Below, in pieces: positions 51,215 through 60,289 of a DNA stretch of 64,000 nt (its first letter is position 1; each line of letters starts with the position of its first letter). A program made the position numbers and the translations under genes. The notes beneath the pieces are model-generated. The model was not told the origin of the DNA and ran no database searches. It saw only the letters and a list, made by a program, of their open reading frames with translations. This stretch comes from Lichenibacterium ramalinae (lineage in GTDB: Bacteria > Pseudomonadota > Alphaproteobacteria > Rhizobiales > Beijerinckiaceae). The stretch lies in contig NZ_QYBC01000010.1 of the NCBI RefSeq assembly GCF_004137085.1, forward strand, positions 1 to 64,000, written 5' to 3'.

Positions 51215-52929
51215 GGCGCGTCGCCGGGCCGGGCCAGCCGGCCGGCCACGACCGACGCGCAGCGCGCCAGGGAGGCCGCGCCCGCGTCCGGATGGCCGAG
51301 GCTCCTCTCCGCATGCGAGCGGGCGCGGCCGAGCCGCGGCCGGAGCGCGGCCGTCGCGGCCGCGGCCCGTTCGGCCGCCGCGGCCGCCAGGGTCCAGGCC
51401 TCGGCGAGCGGCCGGCCCGCCGAGACCGCTTCGGACAGCGTCGCCACGAAGGGCGCCAGCGCGTCGACCAGCGTCTTGTCGCCGACCTCGGCCCCGCCGA
51501 CCCGCGCGATCGCCGCCAGGGCCGCCCGGGCGCCGGCCGCCGCGGCTTCGGCCGTCACGGCGGCGGCGTCGTCGAGGGCGGCGCTCCAGCTCCGGAGCGC
51601 CAAGCCCCAGAGCGCACCGGAGGTGCCGCCGGCACGGTCGGCCCAGGCATCGCCGGCCTTCGCCAGCAGCGTGGCGGGGCCGGCGCCCTGACCGACCGCA
51701 GCCCGCCCGGCGGCCGCGGCGGCGGCCGATCCGCGCGCCATGCCCTGGCCGTGGTCGCCGTCGCCGGCCAGCGCGTCGAGACGCCCGAACTCGTCTTCCG
51801 CGTCGCGCATGGCGGCCGCCACGGCGTCGAGCAGGGTGGCGACGCAGAGGCCCGCGGCGCGTCCCGCCTCCGACGTCGCCGCGACCGCCTCGTCGGGCTC
51901 GACCGCCTCGACGACCGCGCCGGCGGGTTCGGCCGCCACGAGGCCGCGTTCGAGCACGAAGCTGCGCACGGGGGCCCGCCAGAGCGGCTCCAGCTCCGCG
52001 TCGAGCCACGTCAGGGTGAGGGAACATCCCGCCATGTCGAGGCTCGTGACGAGCTCGCCGACCGCGGGATCGACGATCTCGACCCCGGCTCGTGCCAGAA
52101 TCTCGGCCACCCGCCCCCACAGGACGAACAATTCTTCGTGCTTGGTGCGGCCGAGCCCGTTCAGCGCCACGGCGGCCCGGGGCGCGCCCTCGGGGCGCTC
52201 GGCCAGCAGCCGGTCGACCAGCAGCGCCGCGAGCGCGGCCGCGGTCGGCCGGTCGACCTCGTCGATGCCCGGCTCGCCGTGGATGCCGAGGCCCACCGCC
52301 ATCCGGCCCTCCGGCACGGTGAACAGCGGCCCCGCGGCGCCCGGCAGGGTGCAGCCCGAGAACGCCACCCCGAAGCTCGTCGTTCGGTCATTCGCGCGGT
52401 TCGCGAGCCGTTCGACCTCGTCGAGCGGAATGCCGGCCTCGGCGGCGGCGCCGGCGACCTTCAGCACCATGAGGTCGCCAGCGACGCCGCGGCGCAGGTC
52501 CCGGCGCTCGGCCGGGGCGCTGGCGACGTCGTCGGTCACGGCGAGCACGCGCGCGTCGATCCCCTCGGCTCGCAGGCGCTCGGCGGCGGTGCTGAAGTTC
52601 AGGACGTCGCCGGCATAATTGCCGAAGCAGAGCAGCACGCCCCCGCCGTGGTCGGCCGTGCGCGCCACGTGGGCCACGGCCTGGGCGGAGGGCGAGGCGA
52701 AGACGTCGCCCGCCACCGCCGCGTCGGCGAGCCCGACGCCGACATATCCCGCGAAGGCCGGAAAGTGCCCCGAGCCCCCGCCCGTCACCACCGCCACCTT
52801 GCCGGGCGGGGCCGCGGCGGCACGGACGGCGCCGCCGCGGACCGGCCGCACGAGGTCGGGGCGGAGGCTGCAGAACCCCGCCAGGGCCGCGGTGGCGAAG
52901 TCCTCGGGACGATCGACGATGCTCGTCAT
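51211..52929 (-). CDS. Dihydroxyacetone kinase-type kinase (DhaK-DhaL fusion)
   Basis: A 572-residue ATP-dependent kinase. The DhaK half has VTGGGSGHFPAFAGYVG, CFGNYAGDVLNF, and the substrate-binding His in GLGIHGEPG. The DhaL half (from about residue 360) carries AGDGDHGQGMARG with the ATP/Mg aspartates and GGTSGALWG. Family members phosphorylate dihydroxyacetone, glyceraldehyde or erythrulose. Neighbouring isomerase, lactonase and PdxA-like genes make a tetrulose (for example L-erythrulose) or triose substrate plausible. ATGA overlap with the isomerase gene shows tight coupling. Confidence 0.88.
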   Translation of the reverse strand: MTSIVDRPEDFATAALAGFCSLRPDLVRPVRGGAVRAAAAPPGKVAVVTGGGSGHFPAFAGYVGVGLADAAVAGDVFASPSAQAVAHVARTADHGGGVLLCFGNYAGDVLNFSTAAERLRAEGIDARVLAVTDDVASAPAERRDLRRGVAGDLMVLKVAGAAAEAGIPLDEVERLANRANDRTTSFGVAFSGCTLPGAAGPLFTVPEGRMAVGLGIHGEPGIDEVDRPTAAALAALLVDRLLAERPEGAPRAAVALNGLGRTKHEELFVLWGRVAEILARAGVEIVDPAVGELVTSLDMAGCSLTLTWLDAELEPLWRAPVRSFVLERGLVAAEPAGAVVEAVEPDEAVAATSEAGRAAGLCVATLLDAVAAAMRDAEDEFGRLDALAGDGDHGQGMARGSAAAAAAGRAAVGQGAGPATLLAKAGDAWADRAGGTSGALWGLALRSWSAALDDAAAVTAEAAAAGARAALAAIARVGGAEVGDKTLVDALAPFVATLSEAVSAGRPLAEAWTLAAAAAERAAAATAALRPRLGRARSHAERSLGHPDAGAASLARCASVVAGRLARPGDAP

Positions 52930-53885
52930 GGCTTGGCTTCCGGGGCGCGCGGCAGGAGGGTGCGGAGGTAGTTTCGGTTGGTGGCGCTGACGCTGATGCC
53001 ATCCCCGCCATAGTGTTCGCACAAGAACGGCGAGTTGAAGCCGTAGCTCAGCGCCAGCCTGATGGCGGTGCGATAGTTGATCAGCCCGAGTTCGAGCGAG
53101 GTCGGGGCGGTCACCACTAGCCCGGTCGCCTCGTCTTCGGTACGCATGTAGTTCTTGACGTGCCAGTAGCGGGCGAAGGGCATGGTCTTCTCCACCATGC
53201 GCAACCAATGTTCGACAGGACGGTGCAGGCGGATGAGGTTGCCGAGGTCCGCGTTGATCCCGACATTGGGCAGCCCGACATCCGTGACGAAGCGCACCGT
53301 GCCGTCGGCGGTGCCGATATAGGTGTCCTCATACATCTCGAGCGCGATCTCGATGCCGACATCCTCGGCGTGCCGGCCGAGTTCCCGCACCCGGGCGACC
53401 GCGAGGGCGTAGCTGTCGGGGTCGTCGGGATTGCTTTCGCCCTGCACGGTCCAGAACCAGAGCGCCTTCTTCTGCGCCTCGGTGAGGCCCCCGAAGAGGC
53501 CGAGCGAGACCGACCGGGCGCCGATACCCGCTGCCGTGTCGATCACGCGGTGGGCATAGGCCACCATCTCGGAGCCCCGCTCCGGGTCGATCAGGTTCTT
53601 GCGAGCCGTGGAGATGGCGGGAATCGTCAGGCCCAGTCCCTTCACCACGCCCATGAAGGCGTCGAGCCGGGCCGGGGCGAGGTCCGCGATGCGGAGCCAG
53701 GCGTCGGTCGGATCGAGTTCGGTGAAGCCCGCGTCCACGATGTCGGCCAGCGTCGCGGCCCAGTCTTCCGGGGCTTGATCCTGCACCGAGCGGCCGTCGG
53801 GCAGGATGTTGGGATATTGAATCATGGCGGCCGCGATCGGCCAGGTGTCGCGGGTGTAGCGCGGTGCATGGATCGGGTCGGGCAT
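52926..53885 (-). CDS. Sugar phosphate isomerase/epimerase-like TIM-barrel protein
   Basis: A 319-residue xylose-isomerase-like (AP endonuclease 2 family) protein. Candidate metal ligands lie in ALEMYEDTY (Glu), INADLGNL (Asp), RYWHVKNY (His) and FLCEHYGGDG (Glu/His), spread along the barrel as in the family. It probably isomerises or epimerises a ketose in the pathway. ATG 53885 precedes the kinase gene, which starts within its stop. The upstream neighbour is the ABC binding-protein gene. Confidence 0.82.
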   Translation of the reverse strand: MPDPIHAPRYTRDTWPIAAAMIQYPNILPDGRSVQDQAPEDWAATLADIVDAGFTELDPTDAWLRIADLAPARLDAFMGVVKGLGLTIPAISTARKNLIDPERGSEMVAYAHRVIDTAAGIGARSVSLGLFGGLTEAQKKALWFWTVQGESNPDDPDSYALAVARVRELGRHAEDVGIEIALEMYEDTYIGTADGTVRFVTDVGLPNVGINADLGNLIRLHRPVEHWLRMVEKTMPFARYWHVKNYMRTEDEATGLVVTAPTSLELGLINYRTAIRLALSYGFNSPFLCEHYGGDGISVSATNRNYLRTLLPRAPEAKP

Positions 53886-53944
53886 GGCACGTGTCCTGCT
53901 GGCAGGGATCGCCGGGGACGGGTCGCCGCCCGGGCGGAAATGGA

Positions 53945-54736
53945 TCATTCCTTCGGCATGTCGGCAGGCAGCTCCGCCTCGTGCCACTGCTTGAACGAAG
54001 TGCGCAGCTTGCCGTCGGCGAGGTCCTTCTCGATCCAGGCATCGACGGCCTGCTTGAGGGCGGCATCGCCCTTGCGCAGTCCCACCGCGTAGCCGTTGGT
54101 GCGCAACAGGAACTTCTGTTCCAGCTGGCGCGATGCGCGCTTGTTGGTATCGCGCATCTGGGCTGGGGCCGATATCATGATGTCTTGCTGGCCCGAGGAC
54201 AGGGCCGTGATGAGGGTGGCGTCGTCGTCGAAGCGCACGAGGCTGATCTTGTCGTCGGCCTTGGCGAGCTTGGTGGCGTCGGCGTCGGCGCCGGTGCCGC
54301 GCGTCACCGCCACGGTCTTGCCCTCGAGGTCCTTGGCGTCCTTGATAGCGATCTCGGCCGGGGCTGCGCAGATGATCGAGATGACGCCGTAGGGGATCGA
54401 GAAGTCGACCACCTTCTTGCGCGCCTCGGTGACCGAGAAGGAGGCCATCACGGCGTCGATCTTGTGGGTCTGCAGGAAGGGGATGCGGTTGGCGCCGGTG
54501 GTTGGCACGATCTCGAGTTCCACCCCGAGATCGGCGGCGAGCAGGCGCGCCGCCTCGACGTCCGAGCCCGTCGGCTGCATGGCGGCGTCGACCGTGCCGT
54601 AGGGGGGCAGCCCGAGGTCGATGCCGACGAGGAGCTTGTGGCGCGCCTTGATGTCGGACAGCGTGTCGGCCCGCGCGGGAAGCGCCGCAGCGAGCGCCGC
54701 CAGGCAGGCCAGGCCCAGGATCCTGTTGGTCTTCAT
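53945..54736 (-). CDS. ABC transporter substrate-binding protein, family 3
   Basis: A 263-residue periplasmic binding protein. The first 23 residues are a signal peptide ending ALPARA. The mature part follows the polar amino-acid type: KLLVGIDLGLPPYGT, GSDVEAARLLAADLGV, AVMASFSVTEARKKVVDFSIPY and GKTVAVTRGTGAD. It serves the two permeases and ATPase encoded upstream. Its presence in a sugar-acid cluster suggests the ligand is a small polar acid rather than necessarily an amino acid. Confidence 0.9.
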   Translation of the reverse strand: MKTNRILGLACLAALAAALPARADTLSDIKARHKLLVGIDLGLPPYGTVDAAMQPTGSDVEAARLLAADLGVELEIVPTTGANRIPFLQTHKIDAVMASFSVTEARKKVVDFSIPYGVISIICAAPAEIAIKDAKDLEGKTVAVTRGTGADADATKLAKADDKISLVRFDDDATLITALSSGQQDIMISAPAQMRDTNKRASRQLEQKFLLRTNGYAVGLRKGDAALKQAVDAWIEKDLADGKLRTSFKQWHEAELPADMPKE

Positions 54737-54764
54737 AAGGTCCTCCCGTGGTGTCTTCTTCAGG

Positions 54765-55544
54765 TCAGAGCCCGGTGCCGACGAACTGCCGGAGTTCCGG
54801 TGTTTCGGGCCGGGACAGCATGTCGCGCGGGCCGGCCTCGTGGACGCGGCCCTGGTGCATGAAGATGATCTTGTCGGCGACGCGGCTGGCGAAGGCCATC
54901 TCGTGGGTCACCAGCACCATGGTCATCCCGCCCCGGGCCAGGTCCTCCATCACCTTCAGCACCTCGCCGGTCAGTTCGGGGTCGAGCGCCGAGGTCACCT
55001 CGTCGAAGAGCATCACCTCGGGCTGCATGGCGAGCGCCCGCGCGATGGCGACGCGCTGCTGCTGGCCGCCCGAGAGCTGCTCGGGATAGCTGTCCCGCTT
55101 GTCCGAGAGCCCGACCTTGGCCAGGACGTCGGCCGCGATGGCGCGGGCCTCGGCCGGCGCGGTCTTCTTCACCCGCCGCGGCGCCAACGTGATGTTCTGC
55201 TCGACGGTGAGGTGGGGGAACAGGTTGTAGCTCTGGAACACGATGCCGACCCGCTTGCGGACGGCGTGGAGGTCGGCCCTGCCGTCGGGCGACACGACGT
55301 GGCCGCAGACGTCGATCGACCCCGTGGTGATGCGCTCGAGCCCGTTGATGCAGCGCAGCGCCGTGCTCTTGCCCGAGCCGCTGCGGCCGATGAGGCAGAC
55401 GACCTCGCCGCGGCCGACCGCGAAGGAGATGCCCTTCAACACTTCGAGGGTGCCGAAGCTCTTGTGCACGGCATTGAAGCGCACCGCCGGGGCGGCGGCG
55501 GCGGGCTCGACGGCCGGAGCCGGGGCGGTGGCATGCAGCGTCAT
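54765..55544 (-). CDS. ABC transporter ATP-binding protein, polar amino-acid type
   Basis: A 259-residue ATPase. Walker A is GRSGSGKST, the signature LSGGQQQRVAIARALA, Walker B VMLFDEVTSALDP and the switch His in VTHEM. The first 20 residues are an Ala/Pro-rich extension not usual in GlnQ/HisP. It powers the importer formed with the permeases at 55547-56895 and the binding protein at 53945-54736. The gene follows the permease gene by two bases. Confidence 0.92.
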   Translation of the reverse strand: MTLHATAPAPAVEPAAAAPAVRFNAVHKSFGTLEVLKGISFAVGRGEVVCLIGRSGSGKSTALRCINGLERITTGSIDVCGHVVSPDGRADLHAVRKRVGIVFQSYNLFPHLTVEQNITLAPRRVKKTAPAEARAIAADVLAKVGLSDKRDSYPEQLSGGQQQRVAIARALAMQPEVMLFDEVTSALDPELTGEVLKVMEDLARGGMTMVLVTHEMAFASRVADKIIFMHQGRVHEAGPRDMLSRPETPELRQFVGTGL

Positions 55545-55546
55545 GG

Positions 55547-56203
55547 TCAGGCTCCCCGGGCCCGCAGCCGCGCTTCGAGGCGGCGGCTGGCGTTCGACAA
55601 TGGTGAACACAGCGCGAAGTAGACGAGGCCCACGATGGTGAAGATCAGAAAGGGCTCGTACAGGGCGTTGTTGATGATCTTGCCCGATTGCGTCAGCTCG
55701 ATGAAGCCGATCACCACCGCATAGGACGTGTTCTTGATGATCTGCACCGAGAAGCCTATCGTCGCGGGAATGGCGAGACGGATGGCCTGGGGCAGCACCA
55801 CGTCGACCATGCGCTGGAACCCGTTGAGCGCGAGGCTGTCGGCCGCCTCCCATTGCGTCTTGGCGACGGCCTGGATGCAACCGCGCCAGATGTCGCCCAG
55901 GAAGGCCGAGGAATTGACCGCGATCGACAGGGCCGCGGCGGCCAGCGCCGGCACGTCGAAGCCCGTGACGCCGAGCCCGAAGTAGGACAGAAAGATCAGG
56001 ACCGGCAGCGGGATGCCCTGGATCACCTGGATCCAGGTTCCGGCCGCGAAGCGCAGCGCGCCGAAGCGCGACACGCGCATCAAGGCCACGGCGAGCCCGA
56101 GGACGCCGCCCCCGACGAAACTCAGCAGGGCGAGCGCGACGGTCCAGAGCGTGCCCTGGAGCAGGTAGACGAGGTTGGCGAGCGAGAACGTCATGGGCGT
56201 CAC
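55547..56203 (-). CDS. ABC transporter permease 1, polar amino-acid type
   Basis: A 218-residue HisM/GlnP-type inner-membrane protein with about five helices (WTVALALLSFVGGGVLGLAVALM and others) and the coupling EAA loop, ADSLALNGFQRMVDVVLPQAIRLAIP. The GTG start at 56203 overlaps the preceding stop (GTGA); ATG 56194 is an alternative. It pairs with the permease at 56200-56895. Confidence 0.9.
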   Translation of the reverse strand: MTPMTFSLANLVYLLQGTLWTVALALLSFVGGGVLGLAVALMRVSRFGALRFAAGTWIQVIQGIPLPVLIFLSYFGLGVTGFDVPALAAAALSIAVNSSAFLGDIWRGCIQAVAKTQWEAADSLALNGFQRMVDVVLPQAIRLAIPATIGFSVQIIKNTSYAVVIGFIELTQSGKIINNALYEPFLIFTIVGLVYFALCSPLSNASRRLEARLRARGA

Positions 56204-56895
56204 ACCGGCGTGCCGAGGCGCCGGCGGCGCGGAAAGGCGGCCCAGGCCAGGAGCGCGAAGGCGAAGCGGAGCGCCACCGTCAGGGCGAGGTAGACCACCG
56301 CCACCACGATGTAGATCTCGAAACCCCGAAAGGTTTCGGACTGGATGCGGCTCGCCGCTGCCATCAGTTCCTCGGTCGAGATCTGCGCCATGATGGACGT
56401 GGCGAGCATCATGAGCACGAACTGGCCGGACAGGGAGGGCAGCACGCGTTCGATGGCCGGGGGCAGCACGACGTCGAACAGGAGCTGCATGCGGGACAGG
56501 CCGAGGCTCTCAGCGGCCTCGATCTGGCCCTTGCGCACGGATTCGATGCCGGAGCGGATGATCTCGCTCGTGTAGGCGGCGATGTTGACCGTCAGGGCGA
56601 TCACGGCGGCCGTGAAAGCCGAGAATTTGAAGCCGATGCTGGCCAGGCCGAAGAACAGCCAGAAGGTCTGGACCAGCAGCGGCGTGTTGCGGATGACCTC
56701 GACGTAGACTGCGATGGCGCGGCGCAGGGCGGGCATGCGGCTCGTGCTGCCGATGGCGCAGGCGGCCCCGAGCGTGAAGCCGAGCACGATGGCGAGCAGA
56801 GTCAGCTCGACCGTGAGCCAAGTGCCGTGCAGGATGTCCCGCCAATAGCTGTTGTCGGGATCCCACAGGAAGCTGAAGTCGAACTGGTAGTTCAC
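56200..56895 (-). CDS. ABC transporter permease 2, polar amino-acid type
   Basis: A 231-residue permease with the same plan: GTWLTVELTLLAIVLGFTLGAACA, RNTPLLVQTFWLFFGL and the EAA loop AAESLGLSRMQLLFDVVLPPAIERVLP. It forms the membrane channel together with permease 1. It is the first of the transporter genes and follows the pdxA-like gene by about 80 bases, so the operon probably begins upstream at 58001. Confidence 0.9.
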   Translation of the reverse strand: MNYQFDFSFLWDPDNSYWRDILHGTWLTVELTLLAIVLGFTLGAACAIGSTSRMPALRRAIAVYVEVIRNTPLLVQTFWLFFGLASIGFKFSAFTAAVIALTVNIAAYTSEIIRSGIESVRKGQIEAAESLGLSRMQLLFDVVLPPAIERVLPSLSGQFVLMMLATSIMAQISTEELMAAASRIQSETFRGFEIYIVVAVVYLALTVALRFAFALLAWAAFPRRRRLGTPV

Positions 56896-56978
56896 CGCCG
56901 TCCTCCCTCGGCTGCCCCTCGCGGGGACGGAGATCCGGACGCCGCCGTTCGGCTGGTCTGCCCGGGGCTCGGGGTCGC

Positions 56979-58001
56979 TCAGTGGGCCGGGGTGGCCTCG
57001 CGGGCCCGGCGGCCCATCTCGGCGGCCAGCAGCAGGGCTTGGCGCGTCGCCCCAACATTGGCGACGCCCTGGCCGGCGATCTCGTAGGCCGTGCCGTGGG
57101 CCGGGGTGGCGATCGGCACCGGATAGCCGCCGAGCAGCGTCACGCCGGTGTCGAAGCCGATGAGCTTCATGGCGATCTGTCCCTGGTCGTGGTACATCGT
57201 CAGCACGGCGTCAAAGGCGCCGGCCCTGGCGCGCAGGAACACGGTGTCGGACGGGAACGGCCCCTCGACGCTGTAGCCCTCGGCCTTGGCGGCCTCGACC
57301 GCCGGCCCGATCACCTCGATCTCCTCGCGGCCGAAATTGCCGCCGTCCCCCGCATGCGGGTTCAGCGCCGCGACAGCGATCCGCGGCTCGGTGAAGCCGG
57401 CCGTGATCATGTTGGTGCGGGTGCGAGCGATGGCGCGGTCGATGTTGGCCCGCGTGATCAGTTCGGCCACGCCCTTCAGCGGGACATGCGAGGTGACGCG
57501 GGCGTTCCAGATCCCGTTCATGATGTTGTACTCGCTGGCCGTGCCCTCGGTGCCGAGGACTTCGTCAAGGAAGACGATCTCGTCCGTGTAGGTCGGGTGG
57601 GCGAGGCGCATGGCGCCCTTGTTGAAGGGCGTGAAGCAGAGCGCATCGATGTGGCCCGCGCCCGCGAGGTCGATGGCCGCGCGGAAGTTCTGCACCGCAG
57701 CGGCGCCGCCCTCTCGGCTGACCACCCCGACCGCGATGGCGGCGGGGTCGCAGTTGCGCATGTCGACGAAGACCGGCCCGTCGGTCGGCTTCAGGGCCTC
57801 GTCGAGCGAACTCACGACGGGAACGTCGGCCGCCGTCCCCGCCGTACGGGCGCCGGCCTCGAACAGGCGGCGGTCGCCGATGACGATGAAGCGCGCGGCG
57901 GCCCGGATATCGGGCAGAGCCATGACCTTGGCGGTGAGTTCGGGGCTGATGCCGGCGGGGTCGCCCATGGCGAGCGCGATGGTGGGCAAGGATCGGCTCA
58001 T
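56979..58001 (-). CDS. pdxA2: PdxA2-type 4-phosphate dehydrogenase
   Basis: A 340-residue NAD-dependent dehydrogenase of the PdxA family. Motifs are MGDPAGISPELTAKV, NPHAGDGGNFGREE, MYHDQGQIAMKLIGFDTGVT and ATPAHGTAYEIAGQG, with the three metal-binding His residues. Catabolic PdxA2 members oxidise 4-phospho-D-threonate or D-erythronate to yield dihydroxyacetone phosphate, rather than making vitamin B6. Its place beside an ABC importer, a GntR regulator and a Dha-type kinase supports the catabolic role. The usual DUF1537 kinase partner is not in the window. Confidence 0.85.
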   Translation of the reverse strand: MSRSLPTIALAMGDPAGISPELTAKVMALPDIRAAARFIVIGDRRLFEAGARTAGTAADVPVVSSLDEALKPTDGPVFVDMRNCDPAAIAVGVVSREGGAAAVQNFRAAIDLAGAGHIDALCFTPFNKGAMRLAHPTYTDEIVFLDEVLGTEGTASEYNIMNGIWNARVTSHVPLKGVAELITRANIDRAIARTRTNMITAGFTEPRIAVAALNPHAGDGGNFGREEIEVIGPAVEAAKAEGYSVEGPFPSDTVFLRARAGAFDAVLTMYHDQGQIAMKLIGFDTGVTLLGGYPVPIATPAHGTAYEIAGQGVANVGATRQALLLAAEMGRRAREATPAH

Positions 58002-58058
58002 GGTGTTTCCCCTGGTCGGCCTTTTCTGTCAGACCACTCTGGCACGCGTACCGCCGAC

Positions 58059-58081
58059 ATGCAACATGCTGCATACAGCAT
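58059..58081. promoter_or_regulatory. Putative GntR/FadR-type operator
   Basis: Between the GntR gene and pdxA lie two overlapping inverted repeats: ATGCA-N6-TGCAT and TGCTG-CATA-CAGCA (58067-58080). FCD-type GntR regulators bind short palindromes near their own genes. It is placed to control the pdxA/transporter/kinase operon. Confidence 0.5.
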
Positions 58082-58100
58082 TCAGAAGAGACGTAGCGCC

Positions 58101-58772
58101 TCAGACTACGTCCCGTACCCGGTCCCAGGTCCGGTTGAGGTGCAGCCGCATGATGGCGGCCAGACGCTCTTCATCTCGGGCTTCCAGCGCTGCGATCATC
58201 TCGACGTGCTCGGCGACGGCGCCGTCCCACTTCGCCTGCTGCTCGTTGCCGATGAAACGAATTCGCTTCAGCCGCATCTGGATGCCGGCATGGGTCTCGA
58301 CCAGGCAGGCGTTGTCGGACAAGGCCACGATGCCGGTGTGGATGGCTTGGTTGAGTTTGTAATATTCGAGCCGGTCCCCGGCGGCGTAGAACGCCATCAT
58401 GGCGTCGTGGAGCGCTCGGATCCGAACCACGTCCGCCGCCGTCGCCAGTCGGCAGGCGAGGCGAGCCCCGAGGTCTTCCAGCACCACCAGCACGTCGAGC
58501 ATGCCCTCGACGTCGCGCCGCGTGAGGGCCCTCACCACGGCGCCGCGGCCGGGCTGTAACGAGATCAGCCCCTCGCTGGCCAGGAACTTCAAAGCCTCGC
58601 GCAGGGGTGTGCGCGAGACGCCGAGCGCCGCGCCGACCTGCCCCTCGTGGACGCGGGTTCCGGGCGCGAGCGTGCCGGCGATGATCATGTCGCGCAGCCG
58701 CTCCACGAGGTCGTCGTGTAGGTTCCGTCGCTGCATCGGCGGGCCCGCGTCGAAGCCCGTGGTCATCGTCAT
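58101..58772 (-). CDS. GntR-family (FCD) regulator
   Basis: A 223-residue regulator. The winged helix-turn-helix at residues about 15-75 reads DLVERLRDMIIAGTLAPGTRVHEGQVGAALGVSRTPLREALKFLASEGLI. The helical FCD ligand domain follows, with metal-site residues such as NQAIHTGIV and EHVEMIAALEARD. ATG 58772 has GGAGA nearby. It sits at the head of the catabolic operon and probably releases repression when a sugar acid binds. Confidence 0.9.
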   Translation of the reverse strand: MTMTTGFDAGPPMQRRNLHDDLVERLRDMIIAGTLAPGTRVHEGQVGAALGVSRTPLREALKFLASEGLISLQPGRGAVVRALTRRDVEGMLDVLVVLEDLGARLACRLATAADVVRIRALHDAMMAFYAAGDRLEYYKLNQAIHTGIVALSDNACLVETHAGIQMRLKRIRFIGNEQQAKWDGAVAEHVEMIAALEARDEERLAAIMRLHLNRTWDRVRDVV

Positions 58773-58855
58773 GTCCTGTCTCCACCCCGGTGCCGGGAAG
58801 GATCGGTCACCGCGCGGCCTGTCATACAATGGACAGGCGGGCGCAGCGTCATGTT

Positions 58856-60160
58856 TCAGACTGTCTCCGCAGCCTTGCGCGGGAAGGCGATCATCAGCGT
58901 GCCGAGGATGTAGAGGCCGGCGCAGGCGGCGAAGAAGGCCAGGACCGCCCCGTACGCTCCCGTGGCCTGCAGGAGTGCGCCGGTGATGATCGGGACCGCG
59001 ACGCCGCTGACGCTGCCGGCACAGTTCATCACGCCACCGAGCAGCCCGATCTTGCCCCGCGGCGCGAGCAGGGCCGGCAGGCTCCAGTAGAGGCTCCCCC
59101 AGTAGAGGAAGAACAATGTGGTGGACAACACCGCGATGGCGCCGACGGGATCCGCGACCTGCGGCAGGACGAGGAAGCTGACGAGCGTGGCGGAACCGGA
59201 CACGGCCAGCATGGCCTTGTACACGCCGGCCCTGGCGTAGCCGCGATTGATGAGGGCATCGGCCGTGAAGCCGGCAAAGAGCGATCCCGCCATGCCGCAC
59301 AGGAAGATCACGAAGGTCGAGTAGCCGATCTGCTTCAGGTCAAAGTGCCTGGCCTGCACGAGGTAGCTCGGCCCCCAGGTCAGGAGGCCGAAGTTGATCA
59401 TGGCCCAACCCATGCGCCCGGCCAGCAGCCCGGCGACCGAGCGGGGCGCGATGGCCTCCGGGACGGCCGCGACGTCGGCGACCCGGGATGTCGATCCCTC
59501 GCCGCGGATGTGGGCAAGTTCCGCGGCATTGACCCCAGGGTGGGTGGCGGGATCGTCGCGCAGGTATCGCCAAGCCACGAAGCCGACCGCCATGGTGGCC
59601 AGGCCGGCGATCAGAAATGCCGTGCGCCAGGAGCCGAAGGTCAGGATCAGCGAGGCGATGACGACGCCCCCGAAGGCCGCGCCGAGCGGCCCGCCGCTGT
59701 CCATCAGTACGGCGCCGCGCCCGCGCTCACCGGGCGCCAACCAATCGGCGCTGAGCCGCGCGCCCGAGGGAAACAGCGGTGCCTCGGCGGCCCCGAGCCC
59801 GACGCGCGTGAGCAGGAGGCTCAGTCCTCCGGTTGCGAATGCCGCCAGGGTCTGGAACAGGCCCCATAGGACCGTGGCGCCGGTGATGAGCCGGCGTGGG
59901 CCGAACCGGTCGATCAGCCAGCCGCCGGGGATTTGAAGGGCGGCATAGGACCAGAAGAAGGCGCTGAGCAGCACGCCCTGCAGGGTGGGGGAGAGATCGA
60001 ATTCCTTAGCGATGGTCGGCATGGCGATGGAGAGCGCCGTGCGGTCCACGAGGTTCAGCGTGACGAGCAGGAACACGATGCCGAAGATGCGCCAGCGCAC
60101 GCCGGAGCGCGGGCCCGTTTCGGCGGCTGCGGCGGCGAGCGGACGGGTGATGGACGACAT
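58856..60160 (-). CDS. MFS transporter, ACS/glucarate type
   Basis: A 434-residue major facilitator of about 12 helices. FLLVTLNLVDRTALSIAMPTIAKEFDLSPTLQGVLLSAFFWSYAALQIPGGWLIDRFGPR is represented by its key parts NLVDRTALS, FFWSYAALQIPGG and DRFGPRR, typical of hexuronate/glucarate carriers. It lies between the lactonase gene upstream and the GntR gene downstream and probably forms a unit with the lactonase at 60290-61267. Confidence 0.86.
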   Translation of the reverse strand: MSSITRPLAAAAAETGPRSGVRWRIFGIVFLLVTLNLVDRTALSIAMPTIAKEFDLSPTLQGVLLSAFFWSYAALQIPGGWLIDRFGPRRLITGATVLWGLFQTLAAFATGGLSLLLTRVGLGAAEAPLFPSGARLSADWLAPGERGRGAVLMDSGGPLGAAFGGVVIASLILTFGSWRTAFLIAGLATMAVGFVAWRYLRDDPATHPGVNAAELAHIRGEGSTSRVADVAAVPEAIAPRSVAGLLAGRMGWAMINFGLLTWGPSYLVQARHFDLKQIGYSTFVIFLCGMAGSLFAGFTADALINRGYARAGVYKAMLAVSGSATLVSFLVLPQVADPVGAIAVLSTTLFFLYWGSLYWSLPALLAPRGKIGLLGGVMNCAGSVSGVAVPIITGALLQATGAYGAVLAFFAACAGLYILGTLMIAFPRKAAETV

Positions 60161-60289
60161 GGTTCTGGACCTCCCTCGGTCGGGCCGTGGCGGCCCTGGA
60201 TCGTCGCTGTTTTTGCCCGCCCTTCTGTCGGGGGCGGTTCCCACCGGGCCGGGATCGCCGACGCGATCTTTACCGGTCCAACACGGGTC

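Noticed and set aside
56979-58001. Housekeeping pdxA for vitamin B6
   Set aside because: The gene sits in a catabolic operon with a GntR regulator, importer and kinase, without pdxJ, ksgA or surA neighbours; the PdxA2 role fits better.
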